Assembly: GCA_019009955.1 (NCBI GenBank)
Contig: CM032232.1
Location: 136,792,001 to 136,856,000 of the forward strand
Reading direction: 5' to 3'
From: Riptortus pedestris
Lineage: Eukaryota; Arthropoda; Insecta; Hemiptera; Alydidae
Length of the DNA: 64,000 nucleotides
Positions within the stretch are counted from its first letter, which is position 1, and every line of letters begins with the position of its first letter. The notes beneath the pieces were generated by a model. The model was not told the origin of the DNA and ran no database searches. It saw only the letters and a program-made list of their open reading frames with translations. The position numbers and the translations under genes are program-made. Below are positions 56,104-64,000 of the stretch, one piece after another.

Positions 56104-56230
56104 AAATTCTCTTTATCCCTCTCTTTCTCTAACTTCTCTCTCCCTCTCTCGTATCCCTTGCATAATCTCCGCTCTCATTTCACTATCACTCTCGCTATCA
56201 CTTTCTCTCTCTTTCACTACCTCGTAACGT
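55957..56230 (-). promoter_or_regulatory. probable 5' UTR and GA-rich promoter of the CCDC66-like gene
   Basis: A GC-rich leader (55957-56040) is preceded, on the minus strand, by about 25 GA units (56049-56098) and further GA-rich sequence to about 56210. GA repeats bind GAGA-factor/CLAMP-type proteins at many insect promoters. The transcription start is not identified. Confidence 0.4.
56049..56098. repeat. (CT)n microsatellite
   Basis: About 25 CT units on the plus strand ((GA)n in the sense of the gene). Confidence 0.97.
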
Positions 56231-56530
56231 ATTCCATTTACGCGGCTGTTTTTGTTAGAAGATTCCACATAAAAGAATCAAACTGCTGCCGCCAATACGT
56301 CGACGGTGTCCAAATAAATTATGCATGCGACTTTATGACAACCTCGTTATTTTGTCACTTAAAGTGGGGATCAACAGATTCTTAAAATAATAAAAAATAT
56401 ATAAAATTAAATACTTTTTTAGTGGCTCCCGTCACTAGTTGTCTCTTTGCCTCTTTCATCATTTGGGGTATAAATCATTATTCATTTTTATTTTTATGTT
56501 CAGCTGGGGGTGAGGGTGATGAATCAGGTT

Positions 56531-56747
56531 AATCCGAAACACTTTTGTGGCTCCTCACAATTTATGTTTATAAACGCTTAGCGCTTTCGGGAATTAAATT
56601 CCCATCCTCAGAGCATGCAGTGCATCCCAGTAGCATCTCTATAGGCACGCCTTACGTTCTGGCTCTCTGAGGATGGGAATTTAATTCCCGAAAGTGCTAA
56701 GCGTTTATAAAAATAAATTGTGAGAAGCCACAAAAGTGTTTCGGATT
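56531..56747. repeat. inverted repeat, 83-bp arms
   Basis: Arms 56531-56613 and 56665-56747, about 95% identical (AATCCGAAACACTTTTGTGG; GGGAATTAAATTCCCATCCT), loop 51 bp. The stem itself contains the palindrome GGGAATTAAATTCCC. Possibly a MITE; ends not defined. Confidence 0.92.
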
Positions 56748-56819
56748 AATCTTATCTTAATTCGATTTTATTAACTTATTTTCAACTTCTCCATTACTAA
56801 TATCATCGAGACATATTCT

Positions 56820-57930
56820 TCCAGTGTCGTATGAATGCATTGGTGTCATCCAGAGAGCAAAGTGGTGTCACCACTTCTGGGAATTTCATCCACCCGTCGC
56901 CAATTCTTATTCTAAGAGGGTGTCTATTATCGAAGTTACTCCTCATAATGAAGGATTTTCTTTGGCTATTGATAGTCTAGCCTCTTTCAACCAGTCTGTT
57001 GTCACCCTAATCACACCATTTCCTTGCTCTTGAGTTCATCTTATTGTTATTGCAACGTCATCAGTATGTGCGATTGTTAGGAAACCATGTGCCGACAACA
57101 TTCTCAGTAGTTCAGCTGGTTTAATTAACCACAACGGGTTTCCTAATACTGAGCCTTGAGGGCATCTTTTGCATACTTCTATCTCTGCTTTTGGTCATCC
57201 ACCATCTGTAAGGTAAGCCGTCCTGTACTCGTATTGTAGAAAGCTGCTGACGAGTGCATGGGTGTTACTAGGCAGCTCCAGCTCTTGGACTGCTCCCATA
57301 ACTCGCGGCCACCATGTGTTAGATAGAGATTCCTTATTTTAGCTCTCCATCTTGTCAGTCTTCTAGCAGCTTCCGAATTGAATTTATCATTTTGGGAGCC
57401 ATTCGTTCCTTTAACAGTATCTCCAGCACCTTACAAAGTACCGGCAGCAAGCATATCGGCCTATAGTTCCCTACAATACTTAGGTCACGAGGCCCCTTCT
57501 TCATGAACACTAAAACACCAGCTTTCTTCCAAATGTCGGGGAAATGTCCGATAGCAAGGAAGTCCTTCACTATTTTGGTCAGTTGTTTCCCTATTACTGG
57601 CATTGTCTCTTGTACCAGCTTCACGCAGATTCCGTCCCCTCCAGGTGCCCCACTTTTATTCAATGCACCGACATCCATCTCTACATCTAGCTCATCACAG
57701 TCCGGTGCTAAGTCCGTATCTTGTGGCAATCTGGCCTGAATTCTTAATTTCTTGTGTTCCTCTGAGTCTTCTTCTCCCAGTATTTCCTTGAAGAAGTTTA
57801 CGGGTATACTCGTATTCCTCAACTCTGTGGGATATAGGCCACTGCATATTATTGCGGGCGTGGCCCGAATGCCAGGCGCGTTTAATTGTCCTCTATGCAA
57901 GGCCCCATTCTCTGTTGATCCACTCACGAA
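56820..57930 (-). pseudogene. R1/Jockey-type LINE reverse transcriptase, broken
   Basis: On the minus strand: GICVKLVQETMPVIGKQLTK, HFPDIWKKAGVLVFMKKGPR and NYRPICLLPVLCKVLEILLK (57357-57700) are the first RT blocks. After a stop at 57355 it continues in another frame with QYEYRTAYLTDGG, a stop, then CPQGSVLGNPLWLIKPAELL and HTDDVAITI, where the catalytic YADD has become HTDD. It decays further toward 56820. The copy is dead. Since it lies to the right of exon 1, it is outside the recognised transcript. Confidence 0.9.
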
Positions 57931-59209
57931 ACTTCGCCACGATGCTTATTTGAAATTCCAAATCGTGAAATCATATCTAAATGGTAACACTGGCGCCAAA
58001 TCGTGTAGTTGACTCTGACATCACATCTAGTTGGTAACACTGGCGCCGAATCCGGATGCTACTAGTAGACTCAGGCATAAAATGTTAATGGATACACTGT
58101 AGCAGAATGCGGATCTAAGAAGCGATATCCGGCAGTCCAGTCGGATATGGAACCCGGGTGCATACTCTGCTGGTGAATCATGTCATGGGTAAACGAATAG
58201 ACAAAAAAATCGTCATTCTCATTTTCAGTACAGAAACTAAAGATTAGCAAAACTGTAATAGAAATATAATGTCACTGCCAATACGCAAAAGCTGGGACTA
58301 TCAAGTCTGGATTCGTTAAAACTCTTCTCAATGTTCTTCTCCACAGCTTTTGAAATAAGATATGAACAAACTATTCCCTTCATTATACTCCAAACTGAAG
58401 AAGTGACTTCAAGATCCCGTAGGTGCATTAAAATGAGATACTGATGTAGGGCTTTAACCTATCTCACATCCAGGACAGACTCTGTGATCACAAGACTGGG
58501 AACAAACAAAGCCAAGCACGCGAGCCTGTTTCCGTCCACCAGGGGTCGATGTGCTCGGGGCTCTAATGCCTCCATTATAACCTACCGATCTCTAAGCACC
58601 CGAATCAGATCTATCTCGATGATAAGGCCTCACATAAAATCAGCTGATTATTTTATAATCTGGATATCTTGGTTCTTTCATGTTCTTATCGATACTCACG
58701 ACTACTGAGCATTTCTTGATCATGCCTTAAGATATAATGAACGGCCTAGTTGAATGAACTCTGCAACACGTATTTTGTTGGGCGTTAAGAAACGCAAGGA
58801 AAGATTATGGGTGCTCGTGTAAAGAGCACTAACCAAAAGATGGATGAAAACGAAGTCTGTCAATCCTTCCCTAATTTTATTACATAAGCTGCTTTCAGTG
58901 GACACACTGCCATCTTCAGAGTCATCAAACATAATCAATAGAAATGAATATAAAAAACATAGATTTAAAGCAATGTTAAAACATTAAAATTTCTTATAGT
59001 CTAAAAGTCAAACAGTCCAAAAAAAAACATTAGTATTGTGTGTAGAAGTAAGTTTCGAGGGATTTATCAAAGCTTATATAACAAGTATTAAATCGTATTG
59101 GATCATCTTGTGTTTATATTTAATTTGAAGTCCCATTAATTCCCTCTAGAAATCAATACTTATCTTATCACTTAACGGTAAGCAATAGCCTTTATTTTTG
59201 CTCTAACCA
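57931..59209. other. intergenic, nothing identified
   Basis: Near 57980-58065 a short direct repeat (GGTAACACTGGCGCC, twice) marks the 5' side of the LINE. Open frames at 58237-58428 and 58720-58938 have no recognised motif. Confidence 0.35.
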
Positions 59210-59770
59210 TGTCAGACTTTTTGCTAACAAACACAATTTACGGGAAGCCCGGCTTTTTTTGTTTTAATGTGAAGAAACGTGTAGCTGATGGCATCAATTT
59301 CTGTGTGAAGCATATGGGGAACATGCTCCATCAATAAAAGCATATGAGTACCTCGTTCCGACGTTTTAAAAGTGCCAAAGAACGTGAAGGGAGGCCAGTA
59401 AAGTACGAAGACTTTGAGTTGGAGGCATTGTTGAACCAAGATTCATGTCAGTCTCAATGGAAGCTCGCTGAAACCTTGGGAGTGATTCAAGAATCGATTT
59501 CAAATCTTCCGAAGACCATGGGTATGGCGCAAAAACAAGGAAGTTGGGTTCTGTAAGAACACAATCCACGAAATGCTGAATGACATCTTTTCACGTGCTA
59601 TCGGCTGCTCCAAATGCAAAAGAGGAAAGGGTTTTTGCATTGCGACGGTGGACCAAAATTAGATCCACTACCCAAAGTACAGAAAATAGTGGGATAACCC
59701 CGGCCAACGGGAAAGCCGAATATTCATGGCTAGAAAATAATGCTGTTTATCTGGTGGGATCAGCTCTGAG
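59210..59770 (+). pseudogene. mariner transposase remnant, N-terminal and central
   Basis: An N-terminal start-like MSDF region (59208), then SFRRFKSAKEREGRPVKYED and ELEALLNQDSCQSQWKLAET then LGVIQESIS, the paired helix-turn-helix of mariner. A stop follows at KQGSWVL. Further on, in shifting frames, LHCDGG, KPNIHG and NNAVYLVGSALSYLP correspond to the catalytic half. Multiple stops and frameshifts. Confidence 0.75.
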
Positions 59771-60339
59771 TTATCTACCGTCTGCCTTAAATATTTATTA
59801 TTTGAGACTTTTTTTAAATTATAAATAAATCTATATTTATTTATATTTGGCGGACAGCCGATTGTTGGTGAATTCCTTTCTATACTCTTTGTAAGTGATT
59901 TGGTTGTTGGAATTTTATATGTTTTGCTCCCTTCCACTGCCTATTGCCACATTACCATTCAAGGCCTCCGGAGTAGCTGAAAATAGCTCACTCAATAGTG
60001 GTACTAGAGGCAAGCCACTTTGGTGGCGGGTGGTGGCCAGAGCAGGAAATTGCTCCTGTCTGCTGGTCGTACGTTGAACTCACGGAGACGACAGGCCAGT
60101 TACCTGTTGTGGTACTTGATGTCTGTTTGCCGAACCCTGATAACTAGGTTTGTCCCTTCCCGAGGAGTAGCCTTTCATGCCACTTCCCAATAGTGAGCTG
60201 TAGGTTGGAACGGAGAAGGGAACTTGGTTAAGGCCTTATTGGCCAGGTACAACTTCTGCTAATTCCATCCATCCTACTCAGCCTATTGCCATAGCCATAT
60301 CGCTACAGACTCCAGACATGAGCTTTGAAAAATTTCTTC
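59771..60339. other. GC-richer block, unassigned
   Basis: From about 59930 to 60290 the base composition is balanced (GGTGGCGGGTGGTGGCCAGA near 60024). No protein recognised; possibly part of the LINE that follows on the minus strand. Confidence 0.3.
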
Positions 60340-60960
60340 AAATGACCATCACATCAAACAAAAAATCAAAAACACCATGTACTCTAGTATATTCCATTTG
60401 AGTTCTAGTATTGACCTCAATATTATTTCTCTTGCCTACCACTCCATCCAGATACTTAACCAATGAGGAAGCAGGAACTATTCTACTATAATCCTCCTCA
60501 TCTTTGGCCTGTCTTAACCCTTTCCTTGCGCCAAGCCACTATAATGGCTTTGCGCAAGGAAAGGGTTAAAGAACACTTGTCCTTCAAATTATCCTTATTT
60601 ATACTTGGCCTAAGTTGTAACAACCCTGCACACCACTGAGCAATCTCAAAATGGACCTGCTAGTAAGTATTATATCATCAGCATATGCTGTGCATGTTTA
60701 TTGTATAATGACACTGACAGCATCAGTTTTATTCTTTGGTTTAGCATTTCAAGGGTAAAGTTTAACAGCATCTGAGATCACGGGTTTCCCTGTTTTAGAA
60801 TGCTGGTAACCTCAAGCTGTCTGGAGCACCTATACCGTTTTTGTATGCTCCTACAAATTACAGAAAGTCCTAACCAAAACCATCTTTGTCACTCTCATTA
60901 ACTTGCCTAATTTCAGTTCATCTCTTCCTTATGAAAGAAAGTTATTCCCCAGCTGTTGTT
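60340..60960 (-). pseudogene. LINE reverse transcriptase fragment with YADD
   Basis: Minus strand: QLEVTSILKQGNP and LLNFTLEMLNQRIK (block B region with frame breaks), then AYADDIILTSRSIL (about 60660-60705), the catalytic motif intact, then SLVKYLDGVVGKRNNIEVNT downstream. The fragment is split at 60514-60569 by a 48-bp palindromic insertion. Confidence 0.8.
60518..60565. mobile_element. 48-bp palindromic mini-element flanked by TTAA (piggyBac-type MITE)
   Basis: TTAA at 60514-60517 and 60566-60569 flank CCCTTTCCTTGCGCCAAGCC, a 6-bp loop (CTATAA) and the complementary arm; 21-bp arms with one mismatch. CCCTTT ends and TTAA duplications are the piggyBac signature. Confidence 0.8.
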
Positions 60961-62291
60961 CTGGATCTATGTTTCCCTCCCACCATCCAGTGTTGGACCT
61001 ATTATGTCCTGAGTTTACATCTCTCTCTAACACATAGGAAAATGGATGAGCTGTATTCTCTTTAAGTACACAAATTTGGGATGAAAGTGCTATTTTCCAA
61101 TAGGATTGACAATCCATACAGGCCATAAATAAAGATGGAATATACTAAATTATTTGAACTTGGGAATAACTCAGGTGTCATGGAAAAATAAAATAATGAA
61201 CTTAATTTAGCAGGTTATCAAGAGGAACAAACCATCCCTTCAAAGTGGTGTTTGTGCTTGGATAAATTGTACTCGGGTACACTTTCAGGAGAACATAATT
61301 GTTGCTATTTGAAGAATTCATATGTGAACAACTAAAATAATAATTAGTACAACTTACATAAATCTGTCCATGAGGCAAAATATATAATAAGGCCAATAAA
61401 CGAGTAAGAGTAGTTGCCAAGTAATTGAATGGCTCTAAGAAAGTAGCCTGAACAGATTCCCAAGTTAAGAGGTATTCATACTTCATTTTGCCCGTAACAT
61501 AAAAATGGCCAGTATGTCCCTAATTAAAAAATAAATAAATAAATATTGAAGGGAAAGAAAAATATAGAACTTAATAAGTAAAAGTTATATTCATTAATTT
61601 CTTTTTTAAAACAATTCAACACATTCATAAATGTATTACAATTATAATACAGTGATATATTTATATACAGTAACAAACAATGTTTATTTAATACAAAAGT
61701 TAACTTAAAAATTGGTTTTGGTAAATCACAAGAGTGTTCCAACAAGTGGTAAGACAAAAACTTGAGCTACATAACTGGATCAGTTTAAAGAAGTTCATTT
61801 TTTAAGTAAGTCATCAGATGGGGTATGTCCCGAAAGTAATGAGAGTAACTTTTTGTGTGTGTGTGATCTTAGGCAACTCTAGGGGGCTGGGTAGCACTTT
61901 TACATGCTTGTAAAAATCCGTTAGTGTTTCTGCAAGCTCATCTCTGGGCAAAATCCAGAGTTATCTAGAGTAACTTAATGCAATCAAATTTAGTGTTGTT
62001 GAACCTACAGGCTACACTTGGTAATTGTTCCCTTGAACAGGTAATCCTGATTTCCACAGGAACGAAAAAGAGAATGGAGAGAGTCACAGACATGCAGTCC
62101 ATCCAACAATAAAGACATCAAACTTTCCCGTTAAAATATAACATTTGGAGAAAAAATATAATAAAATGTTTTAGAATTCTGTTATCACTCATTAGACATA
62201 TGAAGTGGTGACCGGAATCCAGAAGTAATTAGCTAACTGAGTGGGCATAAAATAAACATTTAAGAATTTCCAAGTAAGCCTTACTCTAGTT
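60961..62291. other. intergenic, mariner end remnant and unassigned frames
   Basis: GGGTATGTCCCGAAAGTAAT at 61819-61838 matches the kind of terminal repeat seen on mariners; the following 250 bp may be the rest of a dead copy. The minus-strand frame 61202-61486 (LLTWESVQATFLEPFNYLAT; NYVLLKVYPSTIYPST) looks protein-like and has an AATTAG acceptor and a TTTAT|GTAAGT donor within it, but I cannot identify it. Confidence 0.35.
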
Positions 62292-62616
62292 CATATGTGG
62301 GCAACAACCAGCCCGCTGTAAGATTTGATCCGGCCTGCGAGACATATTGAAAAAACCCAATTAAACAAAAATATTACACGAATTACTCCAAATGAGGAAG
62401 ATGAGGAGAGATTTGTGCGTTTGGAAGTACTCATAAATGCGAACAGTTCTTTTCAATGGTGAAAGTTAATAAACCAAAAAAATTGTGTTACAATCACATT
62501 GTCGTATGATTTCATGTCTGATATCTATTGTAGAAAACTATGATCACTACTTTTAAATGTGGCGTATTTGCAAACTAAAGTTTGGCCCACAAAATGTCAA
62601 AGGTTACTCATACCTG
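62292..62616. mobile_element. hAT-type MITE with 8-bp target duplication
   Basis: CTCTAGTT flanks both sides (62284-62291 and 62617-62624). The ends CATATGTGGGCAAC and, inverted, CAGGTATGAGTAAC resemble the hAT terminal repeat pattern CAG-x-GGTGGGCAAC. 325 bp, no coding capacity. An 8-bp duplication is diagnostic of hAT transposition. Confidence 0.8.
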
Positions 62617-62924
62617 CTCTAGTTAATAGTAAAAGAGTGTAGCGCATGCTGACAAACTCCAAGGCAAAAACACGTAATGGTTTCCTATTGACTTCTGTAT
62701 CAGACCATCCATCATGAGGACAATTCCATTCATACTAATAAATGAATGAGCGGAGGAAATTCTATTTGATACCGGAGTTGTTAGAGGACTATTCCTATGT
62801 AGCACACAGCCTGCATAAACTGGCCAATTATAGCTATTAGCCAGTACAAATATGTAGGCTACAACATTAATATACTCTCCAGAGTCTTGGCTCATATATA
62901 CATGCTGTATAGTTTTTAGGCGAG

Positions 62925-63145
62925 GGGACAAATTTTGGGTAAACCTCGGTAAATCCCGTTCAAAAAAGGTGTTTTGTGAGTTTGCCCCAAGATCATGGTC
63001 TCTCCACCATGACAATGCTCCCTACCATGCTGCTTTGGCGGTTCATGAATTTTTGGCATAAAAAAAAAAATATTCCAATGCTTCAACAGGCACCCCATAG
63101 ACCCAACCTCTGTGATTTTAGCAAATATCCAAATATTATTATTGG
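62925..63145 (+). pseudogene. mariner transposase C-terminal fragment
   Basis: Reads HHDNAPYHAALAVHEFLA then a stop, then NIPMLQQAPHRPNLCDF: the second and third catalytic blocks of a mariner transposase (HDNAP-x-H; P-x-L-x-x-CDF). An A-run at 63061-63070 interrupts it. Confidence 0.8.
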
Positions 63146-63224
63146 TCAAATAGAAAAATCATATATAACCAATCCTGTTGTAAATTTGATTTTATATAAA
63201 CACACACTCTCTTTATATTTGTGC

Positions 63225-63995
63225 CTTTATTAATTTTCAGCCCTCAGTAAACAGTATCTTTTAGTCATCTCACTTTAACAATAAGTAAAAATATTATGAA
63301 ACATCTTATTCCAAGATTAAATACCAAATATTGTTTTGAACAGATTTTTTTTTTGGTCATTAACACCAGACTGTTTTTATAAATTATTAATTTCAGAATA
63401 TTTTAACATGTATTATTTCATTATATTTATCAGTCAATAATATTATTATTAATTAATGTTTGTGATACGAGGTATACCATGTTGGGAGGGTTACATATAG
63501 GATTTTAAACTTTATCAATATTTTTGGTGGGACATTGTTCAGGAGGTGTCTTGTAACGGAGGAACAGATCTTTGTTACATGAGATGCAAGCAAATAAGTT
63601 GTATGATAATGTCATTACTTAAGTTTTTATTTCTTGACTTAAAAATGTTTATTAATCTACACCATACTTGATATTTAGCCATTTGATTCAACACTAAGAA
63701 TAATATTCGTTAGTGGCTGAAATTGGTCAAGGAATAAGGGGGAGGGCTACAGGAAGGGGAATTTGTAAATTCAAAATATCTCCATTATTGTGAGTCTAAT
63801 CAAAAAATGTTATATAACCAATTTTGTTAATCAGCTAATGATACAGTGTATGGAACAATGATTCTAAAGCATCATTTTGTAACTCGAATGTTAAACAAGT
63901 TTTCCACATTTTTTTGTTTTCATCCATCAGTAAACCCCCATTTCTACATATTGGATTTTTATTTAGTATAAGAAATTAAACAGCGAGATGATACC
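63225..63995 (-). mobile_element. Helitron-like element, long subfamily, runs to window edge
   Basis: TTAATTTTCAGCCCTCAGTA, TAAATACCAAATATTG, TTAGTGGCTGAAATTGGTCA and AATTCAAAATATCTCCATTA follow the extended body of the copies at 19913 and 39290. Diverged; neither end seen. Confidence 0.6.
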
Positions 63996-64000
63996 AGTAG

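Noticed and set aside
62623..63015. Minus-strand frame of 130 codons as a host gene
   Set aside because: Its first third is the antisense of a mariner transposase fragment; the rest has no recognised motif or clear splice sites.

Overview
The window is eukaryotic, AT-rich and dominated by transposable elements. Mariner and Tc1 transposons, a BEL/Pao LTR retrotransposon, Helitron-like elements with central microsatellites and tRNA-derived SINEs together point to an arthropod, most likely an insect with a repeat-rich genome. I cannot name the species. Apart from transposon remnants, nothing looks bacterial, viral or organellar.

One host gene is visible. It lies on the minus strand and spans about 51 kb, from about 56.0 kb down to 5.2 kb, and probably runs off the left edge. 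I found ten exons whose splice sites and phases fit together (58, 76, 103, 122, 168, 120, 106, 144, 402 and 194 nt; about 497 codons). The protein has a basic N-terminus, a Pro/Ser-rich linker, a conserved block containing RGQNIPLEPSEIEERERKRQ, then a charged coiled coil. I read it as the insect CCDC66 orthologue, a cilium, centrosome and microtubule protein. A long GA/CT repeat lies just upstream of the first recognised exon.

Almost everything else sits in the introns of this gene. The commonest repeat is a non-autonomous Helitron-like family, present as about 28 full or broken copies. One end reads TCCGTCACGCAG, followed by a small hairpin; the other end carries the palindrome GATTTCCCTTAAGGGAAATC followed by TGCTAA. 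The ends share AGCAGATTTCCC in inverted orientation, and the middle is a (TA)n, (CT)n or (CA)n tract. I give these '+' when the TCCGTCACG end is on the left; true transposition polarity is not known. A second Helitron-like family ends in GCCGGGTACCTTGGCTAG.

Layout: 0.3-1.1 kb, a mariner fold-back; 2.8-6.3 kb, Helitron-like copies and a Tc1 transposon around CCDC66 exon 10; 6.8-9.5 kb, SINEs, a tandem repeat and exons 9, 8 and 7; 9.9-12.4 kb, a Helitron-like cluster; 12.5-19.4 kb, exons 6 to 3 with LINE tails and an 18-bp minisatellite; 20-30 kb, Helitron-like copies, SINEs and a long inverted repeat; 30.7 kb, exon 2; 33-45 kb, Helitron-like copies, a LINE reverse-transcriptase fragment, a possible insulator and many microsatellites; 46.2-51.1 kb, a complete but coding-defective BEL/Pao element with near-identical LTRs; 51.8-55.2 kb, more Helitron-like copies and SINEs; 55.9 kb, exon 1; 56.5-64 kb, outside the recognised gene, with LINE, mariner, hAT and piggyBac-type remnants.
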